A stretch of 64,000 bases of DNA from Burkholderia sp. HI2500 (GCF_002223055.1 NZ_NKFL01000004.1:1984001-2048000); one strand, 5' to 3'. Counted from the first letter of the stretch, positions 33,489-43,895 are shown. The notes: a model not told the origin generated them from the letters alone. Translations and numbers: made by a program.

Positions 33489-34565
33489 ATGCGCACCATC
33501 ATGCACGACCGACGCCTCCATTTTCTCGTTCCGTTCGCGCTGCCGTCGGCGGCCGATGCGGCCTCGTCCCTGCACACGCTGGACAGCCCCGCGCTCGAAA
33601 AGTTGCTCGCCCGCGCCAGTCTCGTCGAGCGCGTGGCCGGCGAGGACTTCCAGCGCACGCTGCCGCACGAACGCTGGCTGGCCCGCCAGTTCGGCGCCAC
33701 CCAGGGCAACGCCGCGGACGAGGCGCCGCTCGCGCCCTACATGCTGCTGGCGGACGGCGGCGACCCCGGCGCGCAAGCGTGGGCCTGCGTCGAGCCCGTC
33801 CACGTCGAAATCGCGCACGATCACCTGGTGCTCGTCGATCCGGCGGCCCTCGCGCTCGACGAAGGCGACGCCGCCGCGCTGCTCGCAGTCGCGCGGCCGC
33901 TGATCGAGGAGCTCGGCGTCCGGCTCGAGGCGCCGAACCCGTCACGCTGGTACCTGTCGAGCGAGCAGCTCGCCCGTCTCGCCGGCGCCGCGCCGCTACG
34001 CGCGAGCGGCCGCAACATCGAGATCTGGCTGCCGCACGAGGCCCATACGGGCGAGCGCTCGCGGATGTGGATGAAGCTGCAGAACGAAGTGCAGATGGCG
34101 TGGTTCCAGCACCCGGTCAACGAGGCCCGCGAGGCGCGTGGCCTGCCGGCCGTCAATTCGATCTGGTTCCATGCGCAGGGCACGCTGAAGCCGGTCGGCA
34201 AGCCGTTCGCGCGCGTGCTGTCCGCGTCGCCCGCGGCGCTCGGCCTCGCGCGCGCCGCGCAAGCCGACGCCGGCGCGCCGCCGGCCGCGTTCGGCTCGCT
34301 GCCCGCCGCCGATGGCGCGACGCTCGTCGAACTGCCCGCGCTGACCACCCCGTTCATCGAGCAGGACTGGGCGCGCTGGCACGACGGACTCGCCGCGCTC
34401 GAGCGCGACTGGTTCGCGCCGGCCCTTGCCGCGCTGCAGAACGGCGAGCTCGCGAGCGTCGATTTCACGCTGTGCGGCGACACGAGTTCCGTGACGCTGC
34501 ACGCGACGCGCGGCGACCTGCGCAAGTTCTGGCGCCGCCGCGCGCTAGCCTCCCTGTTCGAATAA
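33489..34565 (+). CDS. RpfE-like regulatory/phosphoglycerate mutase-like protein
   Basis: A 358-residue protein (354 if the ATG at 33501 is used) recognised as the protein regularly found upstream of recJ-prfB-lysS, called RpfE in Xanthomonas and sometimes annotated as a cofactor-independent phosphoglycerate-mutase-like protein. Recognisable stretches are HERWLARQFG and WMKLQNEVQMAWFQHPVNEAR cut here to its first half WMKLQNEVQMAW. No clear catalytic motif or membrane segment is seen. It lies 15 bases before recJ and should be cotranscribed. Its biochemical role is unknown. Confidence 0.75.
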   Translation: MRTIMHDRRLHFLVPFALPSAADAASSLHTLDSPALEKLLARASLVERVAGEDFQRTLPHERWLARQFGATQGNAADEAPLAPYMLLADGGDPGAQAWACVEPVHVEIAHDHLVLVDPAALALDEGDAAALLAVARPLIEELGVRLEAPNPSRWYLSSEQLARLAGAAPLRASGRNIEIWLPHEAHTGERSRMWMKLQNEVQMAWFQHPVNEAREARGLPAVNSIWFHAQGTLKPVGKPFARVLSASPAALGLARAAQADAGAPPAAFGSLPAADGATLVELPALTTPFIEQDWARWHDGLAALERDWFAPALAALQNGELASVDFTLCGDTSSVTLHATRGDLRKFWRRRALASLFE

Positions 34566-34580
34566 CAAAGCAGACCCCGT

Positions 34581-36278
34581 ATGACCCGGATCGTTACCCG
34601 CCCCGTCGCGCCCGCCGACGCCGAAGTGCTCGCGCGCCACGGCCTGCATCCCGTCCTTGCGCGCCTGTACGCGTCGCGCGGCGTGCAGTCCCCCGCCGAC
34701 ATCGAGACCGCGCTGGCACGACTCGTTCCGCCCACCGAGCTGAAAGGCTGCGCCGACGCTGCATCGCTGCTCGCCGACGCGATCGCCGACAAGCGGCGCC
34801 TGCTCGTCGTCGCCGACTACGACTGCGACGGTGCAACCGCGTGCGCGGTCGCGGTGCGCGGCCTGCGGATGTTCGGCGCGCAGATCGACTACCTGGTGCC
34901 GAACCGATTCGAATACGGCTACGGCCTCACGCCCGAGATCGTCGAACTCGCCGCCGCGCGCAAGCCCGACCTGCTGATCACCGTCGACAACGGGATCGCG
35001 AGCGTCACGGGCGTCGAAGCCGCGAACGCGCGCGGCATCGACGTGCTCGTGACCGACCACCACCTGCCCGGCGACGCGCTGCCCGCCGCGCGCGCGATCG
35101 TCAACCCGAACCAGCCCGGCTGCGCGTTCCCGAGCAAGCACCTCGCCGGCGTCGGCGTGATGTTCTACGTGCTGCTCGCGCTGCGCGCCGAGCTGCGCCG
35201 CCGCGGCGCGTTCGCGAGCAAGGAAGCCGAGCCGCGCCTCGACGGCCTGCTCGACCTCGTCGCGCTCGGCACCGTCGCCGACGTCGTGCGGCTCGACGGC
35301 AACAATCGCGTGCTGGTCGCGCAGGGGCTGCAGCGCATCCGCAACGGCCGCATGCAGCCGGGCGTCGCCGCGCTGTTCCGCGCGGCCGCGCGCGAAGCGC
35401 GTACGGCATCGGGCTTCGACCTCGGCTTCGGCCTCGGTCCGCGCCTGAACGCCGCCGGACGGCTGTCCGACATGTCGCTCGGCATCGAGTGCCTGATCAC
35501 CGACGACATCGGCCGCGCGTGGGATCTCGCGCAGCAGCTCGACGTGATGAACCGCGAACGCCGCGAGATCGAGGCCGGCATGCAGCAGCAGGCGCTCGCC
35601 GATCTCGCCGACGTCGATCCGGCGGACGCGTGCACGATCACCCTCTTCAACCCCGAGTGGCACCAGGGCGTGATCGGCATCGTCGCCGGCCGGCTCAAGG
35701 AAAAATTCCACCGCCCGTCGTTCACGTTTGCGCACGCGGACGACGAAGGCAAGCGGGTCAAGGGCTCGGGCCGCTCGATTCCCGGCTTCCACCTGCGCGA
35801 CGCGCTCGACCTCGTGTCGAAACGCGAACCGGACCTGATCGTCGCGTTCGGCGGCCACGCGATGGCGGCCGGGCTCACGCTCGACACCGAGAACGTGCCG
35901 CGCTTCGCGGCCGCGTTCGAGGCCGTCGCGCGCGAATGGCTGTCCGACGACGCGCTCGCCCGCGTGATCGAGACCGACGGCGAACTCGAGGATGCGTACT
36001 TCACGCCGCAGTTCGTCGGGCTGCTCGACGAGGCCGTCTGGGGGCAAGGCTTTCCGGCCCCGCTTTTCTCCGGCGAATTCGACGTCGTGTCGCAGTCGCT
36101 CGTGAAGGAAAAGCACCTGAAGCTGCAACTGGCGCGCGGCCGCCAGCGCTTCAACGCGATCTGGTTCAATCACACGGAGCCGTTGCCGGAGCGCGCGCTG
36201 GTCGCCTACCGCCTCGTCGCCGACACGTGGAACGGCGTCACGCGCGTCCAGCTGATCGTCGAACACGCGGCCGGCTGA
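34581..36278 (+). CDS. recJ: Single-stranded-DNA-specific exonuclease RecJ
   Basis: A 565-residue 5'-3' exonuclease of the DHH family working in recombination and mismatch repair. Motif I is VVADYDCDGATA with D79, D81 and D83; motif III is VTDHHLPGD near residue 155; the DHHA1 part has AGGRLKEK-like SGRSIPGFHLRDAL and FGGHAMAAG. The C-terminal OB-fold is present, so the length is normal. It sits between the rpfE-like gene and prfB. Confidence 0.97.
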   Translation: MTRIVTRPVAPADAEVLARHGLHPVLARLYASRGVQSPADIETALARLVPPTELKGCADAASLLADAIADKRRLLVVADYDCDGATACAVAVRGLRMFGAQIDYLVPNRFEYGYGLTPEIVELAAARKPDLLITVDNGIASVTGVEAANARGIDVLVTDHHLPGDALPAARAIVNPNQPGCAFPSKHLAGVGVMFYVLLALRAELRRRGAFASKEAEPRLDGLLDLVALGTVADVVRLDGNNRVLVAQGLQRIRNGRMQPGVAALFRAAAREARTASGFDLGFGLGPRLNAAGRLSDMSLGIECLITDDIGRAWDLAQQLDVMNRERREIEAGMQQQALADLADVDPADACTITLFNPEWHQGVIGIVAGRLKEKFHRPSFTFAHADDEGKRVKGSGRSIPGFHLRDALDLVSKREPDLIVAFGGHAMAAGLTLDTENVPRFAAAFEAVAREWLSDDALARVIETDGELEDAYFTPQFVGLLDEAVWGQGFPAPLFSGEFDVVSQSLVKEKHLKLQLARGRQRFNAIWFNHTEPLPERALVAYRLVADTWNGVTRVQLIVEHAAG

Positions 36279-36430
36279 GCGCGGGCCGCCCGGCCCGCAC
36301 TGCCCGCCGACGCATGCGCGCCGCGCCGGACGGGGCCGCGGCGCGCGTGCGAGCACCGTTTGCGTCACCGGGCAACCCCGCCGATCGGCTATAATTCCGC
36401 TTTTTTACGAAGCAAGAATAGCGAACGATC

Positions 36431-37535
36431 ATGGAAGCGGAACGTCTCAACGCGATCGAAAGCTCCCTGCTCGACCTGCGCAATCGCGCGGGCGAGCTTC
36501 GGGGGTATCTTTGACTACGACGCCAAAGCTGCGCGTCTGACCGAAGTCAACAAGGAACTCGAAGACCCGAACGTCTGGAACGATTCGAAGAACGCCCAGG
36601 CGCTCGGTCGCGAGAAGAAGCTGCTCGAGGGCGTCGTCACGACGCTCACCGCGCTCGATGGCGACCTGCGCGACGCGCTCGACCTGTTCGAGCTGGCCCG
36701 CGAGGAAGGTGACGAGGACACGCTCGTCGCGTCGGAAGAAGACGCGGCAAAGCTCGAGGCACGCGTGGGCGACATCGAGTTCCGCCGGATGTTCTCGAAC
36801 CCGGCCGACCCGAACAACTGCTTCATCGACATCCAGGCCGGCGCCGGCGGCACCGAAGCGTGCGACTGGGCATCGATGCTGCTGCGCCAGTACCTGCGCT
36901 ACTGCGAACGCAAGGGCTTCAAGGCCGAAGTGCTCGAAGAGTCCGACGGCGACGTCGCCGGCATCAAGAACGCGACGGTCAAGGTCTCGGGCGAATACGC
37001 GTACGGCTTCCTGCGCACCGAAACGGGCATCCACCGCCTCGTGCGCAAGTCGCCGTTCGACTCGTCGGGCGGCCGCCACACGTCGTTCTCGTCGGTGTTC
37101 GTCTACCCGGAAATCGACGATTCGATCGAAGTCGAGATCAACCCGGCCGACCTGCGCATCGACACGTACCGCGCATCGGGCGCGGGCGGTCAGCACATCA
37201 ACAAGACCGACTCCGCGGTGCGGATCACGCACATGCCGACCGGTATCGTCGTGCAGTGCCAGAACGACCGCTCGCAGCACCGCAACCGCGCCGAAGCGAT
37301 GGCGATGCTGAAATCGCGCCTGTACGAAGTTGAAATGCGCAAGCGCCAGGCCGAACAGGACAAGCTCGAATCGAGCAAGACCGATGTGGGCTGGGGCCAC
37401 CAGATCCGTTCGTACGTGCTCGACCAGAGCCGCGTGAAGGACCTGCGCACGAACGTCGAAATGAGCAACACGCGCGCCGTCCTCGACGGCGACCTCGACG
37501 ACTTCATCAGCGCGAGCCTCAAACAGGGCGTGTAA
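36431..37535 (+). CDS. prfB: Peptide chain release factor 2, made by programmed +1 frameshift
   Basis: RF2 recognises UGA and UAA stop codons. The start ATG at 36431 opens a 27-codon frame ending at an in-frame TGA (36512-36514); skipping T36512 joins it to the frame 36513-37535, giving 367 residues. The shift site and its preceding GGGGGTAT element match the classical RF2 autoregulation signal. The catalytic GGQ motif is in [14 protein letters not shown] and the stop-codon-reading SPF motif is in [11 protein letters not shown]. The gene is not broken. lysS follows after 82 bases. Confidence 0.97.
36500..36515 (+). promoter_or_regulatory. RF2 programmed frameshift site
   Basis: CGGGGGTATCTTTGAC contains the slippery CTT followed by the in-frame stop TGA and a Shine-Dalgarno-like GGGGG three to four bases before CTT. 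Low RF2 levels let the ribosome slip forward by one base here, so RF2 controls its own synthesis. Confidence 0.95.
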
Positions 37536-37617
37536 GCGCCGCGGCGCGACCCCGCCGGGTCGCGCCCCCTTGCCCTTCCCGTTTGCGTTGCCGCACCCAC
37601 TCCGAATTCCGACCATC

Positions 37618-39144
37618 ATGACCGAACCGACCCAAACGCAGCCCCCCGTCACCGCGGACGAAAACCAGATCATCGCCGAGCGCCGCGAGAAGCTGCGCGC
37701 CCTGCGCGAGCAAGGCGTCGCCTACCCGAACGATTTCCGCCCGGAACATCACGCAGCCGATCTGCAGACGAAATTCGCCGACTCGGACAAGGCCGCGCTC
37801 GAAGCGAACCCGGTCGAGGTGTCGGTCGCCGGCCGCATGATGCTCAAGCGCGTGATGGGCAAGGCAAGCTTCGCGACGGTGCAGGACGGTTCGGGCCAGA
37901 TCCAGTTCTTCGTGACGCCGAACGACGTCGGCGCGGAAACCTACGACGCATTCAAGAAGTGGGACCTCGGCGACATCGTCGCCGCGCGCGGCGTGCTGTT
38001 CCGCACCAACAAGGGCGAGCTGTCGGTCCAGTGCAAGGAACTGCGCCTGCTGTCGAAGGCGCTGCGCCCGCTGCCGGACAAGTTCCACGGCCTGTCGGAC
38101 CAGGAAATGCGCTACCGCCAGCGCTACGTCGACCTGATCGTCACGCCGGAAACGCGCGACACGTTCCGCGCCCGCACCAAGACGATCGCGTCGATCCGCA
38201 AGTTCATGGACAACGCCGAGTTCATGGAAGTCGAGACGCCGATGCTGCACCCGATCCCGGGCGGCGCGGCCGCGAAGCCGTTCGTCACGCATCACAACGC
38301 GCTCGACATGCAGATGTTCCTGCGCATCGCGCCGGAGCTGTACCTGAAGCGCCTGATCGTCGGCGGCTTCGAACGCGTGTTCGAAATCAACCGTAACTTC
38401 CGGAACGAAGGCGTGTCGCCGCGTCACAACCCGGAATTCACGATGATGGAGTTCTACGCCGCGTACACCGACTACCGCTGGCTGATGGACTTCACCGAGC
38501 AACTGATCCGCCAGGCGGCGATCGATGCGCTCGGCACCGCGACGATCCAGTACCAGGGCCGCGAGCTCGACCTTGCGAAGCCGTTCCACCGCCTGACGAT
38601 CACACAGGCGATCCAGAAGTACGCACCGGACTACACCGACGGCCAGCTGTCGGACGACGCGTTCCTGCGCACCGAACTGAAGCGCTTCGGCGTCGACGTG
38701 TCGCAGCCGGCGTTCCTGAACGCGGGCATCGGCGCGCTGCAGCTCGCGCTGTTCGAGGAAACGGCCGAAGCGCAGCTGTGGGAGCCGACCTTCATCATCG
38801 ACTACCCGGTCGAGGTGTCGCCGCTCGCACGCGCATCGGATACGGTGCCGGGCATCACCGAGCGTTTCGAGCTGTTCATGACCGGCCGCGAGATCGCGAA
38901 CGGCTTCTCGGAGCTGAACGATCCGGAAGACCAGGCTGCGCGCTTCAAGAAGCAGGTCGAGCAGAAGGATGCGGGCGACGAGGAAGCGATGTTCTTCGAC
39001 GCCGACTACATCCGCGCGCTCGAGTACGGGATGCCTCCGACCGGCGGCTGCGGGATCGGCATCGACCGTCTCGTGATGCTGCTGACCGACAGCCCGACGA
39101 TCCGCGACGTGCTGCTGTTCCCGCACCTGCGCCGCGAAGACTGA
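37618..39144 (+). CDS. lysS: Lysyl-tRNA synthetase, class II
   Basis: A 508-residue class II LysRS. The N-terminal OB-fold anticodon-binding domain covers about residues 60-170; class II motif 1 is around [17 protein letters not shown], motif 2 is [18 protein letters not shown], and motif 3 is [16 protein letters not shown] near the end. Normal length. The ATG at 37618 gives [10 protein letters not shown], a short hydrophilic start; an upstream in-frame extension is unlikely. Last gene of the rpfE-recJ-prfB-lysS cluster. Confidence 0.98.
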   Translation: MTEPTQTQPPVTADENQIIAERREKLRALREQGVAYPNDFRPEHHAADLQTKFADSDKAALEANPVEVSVAGRMMLKRVMGKASFATVQDGSGQIQFFVTPNDVGAETYDAFKKWDLGDIVAARGVLFRTNKGELSVQCKELRLLSKALRPLPDKFHGLSDQEMRYRQRYVDLIVTPETRDTFRARTKTIASIRKFMDNAEFMEVETPMLHPIPGGAAAKPFVTHHNALDMQMFLRIAPELYLKRLIVGGFERVFEINRNFRNEGVSPRHNPEFTMMEFYAAYTDYRWLMDFTEQLIRQAAIDALGTATIQYQGRELDLAKPFHRLTITQAIQKYAPDYTDGQLSDDAFLRTELKRFGVDVSQPAFLNAGIGALQLALFEETAEAQLWEPTFIIDYPVEVSPLARASDTVPGITERFELFMTGREIANGFSELNDPEDQAARFKKQVEQKDAGDEEAMFFDADYIRALEYGMPPTGGCGIGIDRLVMLLTDSPTIRDVLLFPHLRRED

Positions 39145-39217
39145 TCGCCGCGCCCGCGTGTGCGCCGCGCCCTGCGGCGCGCACGCGTCAGCTTTGTAAC
39201 GACGCGTAAATCCCGCC

Positions 39218-39235
39218 AGCCGGCGTCCGCCGGCT
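39218..39235 (+). terminator. Hairpin after lysS, weak terminator candidate
   Basis: AGCCGGCG pairs with CGCCGGCT around a 2-base loop, followed only by TTCGATCC. It may end the lysS transcript. The remainder of the gap 39145-39491 holds no supported gene. Confidence 0.35.
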
Positions 39236-39491
39236 TTCGATCCTCCCCCGTTTTATCCCCTCGTCGCGACGGCCTTTTCCGGGTTTTCCCTGTCATGGCT
39301 GCCGATGCTCCGCTGCAATTCGTTACACCTTGATACGGCGCGCCGCTGGGCCGTGGACGACACTCCTGTTGCGTCACCACGCATGACCACGGGACCAGAA
39401 CGAGGCGCCGGAACGCCGAGTCTGCTCGCTCCCGAGCGTGGGATCCTGCTCCGGCGCAGCGCGCCGATCCGGATCGACATTGGAGAACAAA

Positions 39492-40235
39492 ATGGACAAC
39501 CAGAATCAGACCACGCCGCAAAAGCAACGCCTCCACCCGCTGATCGCCACCGCGGCCGGCGCCGTCATCGTCGCCAGCCTCGCGGCGACGGCAGCGATCA
39601 CGGGCGTCTTCCCGAAAGCCACCAGCAGCAACGAACAGAACGGCCAGACCCAGGCCGCGCTGATCGCGTCGCAGCCGGCCGTCGATACAGCCGCTGCCGC
39701 CAGCGCCGCGCTGGCCGCGCAGGCCCAGCAGCAGGCGGCCGAACAGGCCGCCGCGCAGCAAAAGGCTGCCGAGCAGAAGGCCGCCGTCGCGCAGGCTGAA
39801 CCGAAGCCCGCGCCGCGTCCGGCTGCGCCGCATCGCCGTCACACCACGGCACCGCAGCCGCCGCAATACGCACAGCAGCCGTCAGCACCCGCGCAGTCGT
39901 ACTGCCAGAGCTGCGGCACGGTCGTCGCGATCACGCAGACGCGCACGCCGGGCCAGAGCTCGGGGATCGGCGCCGTGGGTGGCGCAGCAGCCGGCGGCCT
40001 GCTCGGCAACCAGTTCGGCAACGGCAACGGCCGCACGGCGATGACGATCATCGGCGCACTCGGCGGCGGTCTCGCCGGCAACCAGGTCGAGAAGCAGGTG
40101 CGCGCGGAAACCGACTACCAGGTGCAAGTGCAGATGGAAAGCGGCGCGACGCGCACGTTCACGTACCGCAACCCGCCGCCGTTCGGCCAGGGCCAGCGCG
40201 TGCGGATCCAGAACGGCACGCTGGTCGGCGCGTGA
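39492..40235 (+). CDS. Glycine-zipper 2TM-domain envelope protein
   Basis: A 247-residue protein. An N-terminal hydrophobic segment (about residues 17-38, IATAAGAVIVASLAATAAIT) anchors or exports it. Residues about 60-110 are Ala/Gln-rich with many AAEQKAA-like steps, then a Pro/His/Gln stretch. The C-terminal part has GIGAVGGAAAGGLLGNQFG and GALGGGLAGNQVEKQ, the glycine-zipper 2TM (Rick_17kDa) domain of outer-membrane SlyB-like proteins, ending in a short beta domain. A CxxC (SYCQSCG) precedes the zipper. GGAGAA precedes the ATG. Probably a cell envelope protein; exact role unknown. Confidence 0.85.
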   Translation: MDNQNQTTPQKQRLHPLIATAAGAVIVASLAATAAITGVFPKATSSNEQNGQTQAALIASQPAVDTAAAASAALAAQAQQQAAEQAAAQQKAAEQKAAVAQAEPKPAPRPAAPHRRHTTAPQPPQYAQQPSAPAQSYCQSCGTVVAITQTRTPGQSSGIGAVGGAAAGGLLGNQFGNGNGRTAMTIIGALGGGLAGNQVEKQVRAETDYQVQVQMESGATRTFTYRNPPPFGQGQRVRIQNGTLVGA

Positions 40236-40287
40236 TCGCATGACTCCCCTGCCCGCGCAACGTGCGCGGGCAAGCGGCCTGAAAACG

Positions 40288-40326
40288 AAAACGGCTCGTG
40301 AGCAATCGCTCACGAGCCGTTTTTTC
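40288..40326. terminator. Strong bidirectional terminator
   Basis: ACGGCTCGTGAGC (40291-40303) and GCTCACGAGCCGT (40308-40320) form a perfect 13-bp stem with a 4-base loop, followed by six T and preceded by A-rich sequence. It separates the glycine-zipper gene from the convergent isc operon. Confidence 0.93.
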
Positions 40327-40364
40327 ATTGACCGCCGTCTGCGCCGTTGCGGCGCACGCGGGGC

Positions 40365-40574
40365 TCAGTCTTCGTCGTCGAAGTCCGATTCGTCGATCCA
40401 GTGGGCCTGGATCGCTTCGAGGATCTTCTCGCCGGAGTGCGCCGGATCGTCGTTGAAGCCGTCGAGCTCGAGCACCCATTGGCGCAGGTCGACGAAGTTG
40501 ATCCGCTGCGGGTCGATGTCCGGGTGCTTGTCCGCCAGCGCAATGGCAATTTCACGCGAATCGGTCCATTTCAT
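40365..40574 (-). CDS. iscX: Fe-S assembly protein IscX
   Basis: A 69-residue acidic protein, last gene of the isc operon. It opens MKWTDSREIAIALADKHPD and has the conserved FVDLRQWVLELDGFNDDP segment. IscX binds IscS and iron and tunes cluster assembly in the cytosol. The C-terminus is slightly longer than in E. coli (66 residues) and ends in DESDFDDED. It starts 19 bases after the fdx stop. Confidence 0.93.
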   Translation of the reverse strand: MKWTDSREIAIALADKHPDIDPQRINFVDLRQWVLELDGFNDDPAHSGEKILEAIQAHWIDESDFDDED

Positions 40575-40593
40575 CGCCTGCCTCCGGTTCCTG

Positions 40594-40935
40594 TCAGTGG
40601 TTTTCCTTCGCGTGGTTGATCGAGTACTTCGGAATCTCGACCACCAGGTCCGAATCTTCCTTCACGATCGCCTGACACGACAGGCGCGACGTCGGCTCGA
40701 GGCCCCACGCCTTGTCCAGCAGATCGTCCTCGTCCTCCTCGGACGGCGTCAGATCGTTGAAGCCTTCGCGGATCACCACGTGGCACGTCGTGCACGCGCA
40801 CGACTTCTCGCATGCATGCTCGATCTCGATCCCGTGTTCGAGCAGGTTGTCGCAGATACTCTTGCCGGGCGTCGCGTCGATCACCGCGCCATCCGGGCAC
40901 AGTTCGACGTGAGGCAGCACCACCAGTTGAGGCAT
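40594..40935 (-). CDS. fdx: ISC-type 2Fe-2S ferredoxin
   Basis: A 113-residue adrenodoxin-type ferredoxin that delivers electrons for cluster assembly on IscU. Cluster ligands are C42, C48, C51 (in ACEKSCACTTC) and C87 (RLSCQA); the extra C46 is also conserved in isc ferredoxins. The ATG at 40935 gives MPQLVVLPHVELC; upstream in-frame sequence runs back into hscA and is rejected. Located between hscA and iscX. Confidence 0.96.
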   Translation of the reverse strand: MPQLVVLPHVELCPDGAVIDATPGKSICDNLLEHGIEIEHACEKSCACTTCHVVIREGFNDLTPSEEDEDDLLDKAWGLEPTSRLSCQAIVKEDSDLVVEIPKYSINHAKENH

Positions 40936-41023
40936 GTCCGTTCCGTCAGTCAGGGTGCGGCGCCAGGCGCCGCACGGTTCATTGTCGCGCGGGCCGTTGC
41001 CGGCCGATGCGCAGTTCGTGAGT

Positions 41024-42892
41024 TCAGATCTCGTCGAGCCGGCGGCCCGACAGCGCGCGCTTGATGCTCTTGTCCATCCGGCGCGCCGCGAATTCGTCGG
41101 TGCCGTCGGCCAGCGCCTTGGTCGCCGCTTCGATCGCGTTCGTATCGTCGCCTTGCGCGACCGCGCGCAGCGCCGCGGCCAGCGTGTCGACTTGCGCGCG
41201 CTCGTCCGCGTCGAGCAGTTCGCCGTCGGCCGCCAGCGCGGCCTGCGTCGCCTCGAGCATCCGCTCGGCCTCGACTTGCGCTTCGCGCAGCGCGCGGGCG
41301 CGCATGTCGATCTCGGCGGTCTTGAAGCTGTCCTCGAGCATCTTCGCGATGTCGTCGTCGGCAAGACCGTACGACGGCTTCACGACGACCGACGCCTCGA
41401 CGCCCGACAACTGCTCGCGGGCGAACACCGACAGCAGGCCGTCCGCGTCGACCTGGTAGGTCACGCGAATGCGCGCGGCGCCGGCCGTCATCGGCGGAAT
41501 GCCGCGCAGCTCGAAGCGCGCGAGCGACCGGCAGTCGGCGACGAGCTCGCGCTCGCCCTGCACGACGTGGATCGCCATCGCGGTCTGGCCGTCCTTGAAG
41601 GTCGTGAATTCCTGCGCCCGCGCGATCGGAATCGTCGAGTTGCGCGGAATGATCTTCTCGACGAGGCCGCCCATCGTCTCGACACCGAGCGACAGCGGAA
41701 TCACGTCGAGCAGCAGCCAGTCGTCGCCGGTGCCGCGATTGCCTGCGAGCAGGTCGGCCTGGATCGCCGCGCCGAGCGCGACGACCTGATCCGGATCGAG
41801 GTTCACGAGCGGCGGCTGGCCGAAGTACTTCGCGACCGCGTCGCGAATCACCGGCATGCGCGTCGCGCCGCCGACGAGCACGACACCCTTGATGTCGGCC
41901 GGCGTCACCTGCGCGTCGCGCAGCGCCTTGCGGGTCGGCGTGAGCGTGCGCTGCACGAGCGGCTCGACGAGCGACGCGAACGTGTCGTGGGAGATCGTCT
42001 GCACGAGGTGCGCGCCACCCGACAGCGTGACATCGAGCGACGCCTCCGGTGCGGACGACAGCGCTTCCTTCAGCACGCGCACACGGTCGAGCAGCAGGCG
42101 CACGTCCTCGGGCGCGAGCGTCTTCGCGTCGATGCCGGCTTGCGCGAGCACGTGATCGAACAGCGCATGGTCGAAATCGTCGCCGCCGAGTGCGGAATCA
42201 CCGCCCGCGGCCAGCACTTCGAACACGCCCTTCGTCAGCTTCAGGATCGACAGGTCGAACGTGCCGCCGCCGAGGTCATACACCGCGTAGAGGCCTTCCG
42301 CCCCGTTGTCGAGACCATAGGCGATCGCCGCGGCGGTCGGTTCGTTCAGCAGGCGCAGCACGTTGAGGCCCGCGAGGCGCGCGGCATCCTTGGTCGCCTG
42401 GCGTTGCGCTTCGTCGAAATACGCGGGCACCGTGATCACCGCGCCAACCAGGTCATCGCCAAGCGAATCTTCCGCGCGATAACGCAGCGTCGCGAGAATC
42501 TCGGCCGACACTTCGACCGGGCTCTTCACGCCGTCGATGGTACGGATCTGCACCATGCCCGGCGCATCGACGAATTCGTACGGCGCGTTCGCCGCGCCTT
42601 CGACCTCGGCCTTGCCGCGGCCCATGAAGCGCTTGACCGACACGATCGTGTTGCGCGGATCGGTGGCGGCCTGCTCTTTCGCCTCGTGGCCGATGCGTCG
42701 GCCGCCCTTCTCGAGATAGCGGACCACCGACGGCAGCAGCACCCGGCCCGTTTCGTCCGGCAGGACTTCAGGCACGCTGTTGCGCACGGCCGCGACGAGC
42801 GAATTCGTCGTGCCGAGATCGATCCCGACGGCGAGTCGCCGCTGATGCGGCGCCGGCGCCATGCCCGGTTCGGAAATTTGCAGTAAAGCCAT
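41024..42892 (-). CDS. hscA: Fe-S assembly chaperone HscA (Hsp70 family)
   Basis: A 622-residue specialised Hsp70 that, with HscB, uses ATP to help transfer clusters from IscU. ATPase motifs are [15 protein letters not shown] near residue 20, [14 protein letters not shown] and [13 protein letters not shown]; the substrate-binding and lid domains follow. The start at 42892 ([10 protein letters not shown]) was chosen as the family N-terminus. It follows hscB by 54 bases on the minus strand. Confidence 0.97.
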   Translation of the reverse strand: MALLQISEPGMAPAPHQRRLAVGIDLGTTNSLVAAVRNSVPEVLPDETGRVLLPSVVRYLEKGGRRIGHEAKEQAATDPRNTIVSVKRFMGRGKAEVEGAANAPYEFVDAPGMVQIRTIDGVKSPVEVSAEILATLRYRAEDSLGDDLVGAVITVPAYFDEAQRQATKDAARLAGLNVLRLLNEPTAAAIAYGLDNGAEGLYAVYDLGGGTFDLSILKLTKGVFEVLAAGGDSALGGDDFDHALFDHVLAQAGIDAKTLAPEDVRLLLDRVRVLKEALSSAPEASLDVTLSGGAHLVQTISHDTFASLVEPLVQRTLTPTRKALRDAQVTPADIKGVVLVGGATRMPVIRDAVAKYFGQPPLVNLDPDQVVALGAAIQADLLAGNRGTGDDWLLLDVIPLSLGVETMGGLVEKIIPRNSTIPIARAQEFTTFKDGQTAMAIHVVQGERELVADCRSLARFELRGIPPMTAGAARIRVTYQVDADGLLSVFAREQLSGVEASVVVKPSYGLADDDIAKMLEDSFKTAEIDMRARALREAQVEAERMLEATQAALAADGELLDADERAQVDTLAAALRAVAQGDDTNAIEAATKALADGTDEFAARRMDKSIKRALSGRRLDEI

Positions 42893-42946
42893 CTTGGTTC
42901 GTTCGGGCGCTCGGCCCGTTTGCTGCGCGTGCCGCAAGGCACGCGG

Positions 42947-43474
42947 TTAAGTTTCGAGGCGCTCGATCTGCGCGCCCACTTCCGACGCGACCCGTTCGAT
43001 GAACATCAGCTGGCGCACCGCCTCGGCGGCCGCCTGATCGGCGCCGCTGTCGAGCAACGTGCCAAGGCGCTCCACCCGCACGCGCCGCTCTTCGCGCAAC
43101 TCGGCGAGCAGCGCGTCGAGCGCGTCGACGTTGCGGGCGGCCGCGGCATCCTCGATGCCCTCGCGCCACTCCATCTGCTGCATCAGGAACGCGGGCTCCA
43201 TCGCGGTATTGTTTTCCGCGCCGATGTCGACACCGCGCAGCGACAGCAGATACGACGCGCGCTTCAGCGGATCGCGCAGCGTGCGATACGCCTCGTTCGC
43301 GCGGGTGGCCCATTGCATCGCGATGCGCTTCTGCGCGTCGCCGGCCGCCGCGAAGCGGTCCGGGTGCACCTGCGTCTGCACCGTTCGATAGGCGGCGTCG
43401 AGCGCCGTCTCGTCGAGCGCGAATTGCGCCGGCAGGTGAAACAGGTCGAAGTGGCTGTCTTTCAGCGAGACCAT
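42947..43474 (-). CDS. hscB: J-domain co-chaperone HscB
   Basis: A 175-residue co-chaperone that carries IscU to HscA. The J-domain motif H37-P38-D39 lies in TQVHPDRFA; the C-terminal helical bundle that binds IscU contains [14 protein letters not shown]. The ATG at 43474 gives [12 protein letters not shown], the normal start; more upstream residues are not needed. A terminator-like hairpin lies between iscA and this gene. Confidence 0.95.
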   Translation of the reverse strand: MVSLKDSHFDLFHLPAQFALDETALDAAYRTVQTQVHPDRFAAAGDAQKRIAMQWATRANEAYRTLRDPLKRASYLLSLRGVDIGAENNTAMEPAFLMQQMEWREGIEDAAAARNVDALDALLAELREERRVRVERLGTLLDSGADQAAAEAVRQLMFIERVASEVGAQIERLET

Positions 43475-43518
43475 CGTCGCGTTCAATTCCGGTTCGTCGC
43501 GCGGCAAACGCCGCACAT

Positions 43519-43541
43519 TAAAAAGGCGGCCCGTGCCGCCT
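43519..43541 (-). terminator. Intrinsic terminator between iscA and hscB
   Basis: On the minus strand AGGCGGC pairs with GCCGCCT around a 4-base loop and is followed by a T run (complement of 43519-43523). It would reduce transcription from iscRSUA into hscBA-fdx-iscX. Confidence 0.75.
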
Positions 43542-43571
43542 CTTGCCCGCATCGCGCGGAGACCCGCGTGG

Positions 43572-43895
43572 TCACACGCGGAACGATTCGCCGCAGCCGC
43601 ACTCGTCCTTCACGTTCGGGTTGTTGAACTTGAACCCTTCGTTCAGGCCTTCGCGTGCGAAGTCGAGCTCGGTGCCGTCGATGTAGGCCAGGCTCTTCGG
43701 ATCGACGATCACCTTCACGCCATGGCTCTCGAACACCTGATCCTCGGGAGCGAGCTCGTCGACATACTCGAGCTTGTACGCGAGCCCCGAGCACCCGGTC
43801 GTGCGAACGCCGAGCCGCAGGCCCATGCCCTTGCCGCGACGGACGAGGTATTTCTGGACGTGCTGTGCTGCTTTTTCGGTCAGTGTAATTGCCAT
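43572..43895 (-). CDS. iscA: Fe-S carrier protein IscA
   Basis: A 107-residue A-type carrier. Ligand cysteines are C35 (TTGCSGLAY), C99 and C101 (DECGCGESF). It transfers assembled clusters to target proteins. Length and cysteine spacing are exactly those of the IscA family. The ATG at 43895 gives [10 protein letters not shown]. It is located 64 bases after iscU and is followed by a terminator hairpin. Confidence 0.96.
   Translation of the reverse strand: MAITLTEKAAQHVQKYLVRRGKGMGLRLGVRTTGCSGLAYKLEYVDELAPEDQVFESHGVKVIVDPKSLAYIDGTELDFAREGLNEGFKFNNPNVKDECGCGESFRV

Noticed and set aside
36431..36514. prfB as a broken gene because of an early TGA
   Set aside because: The stop is part of the conserved RF2 frameshift signal.
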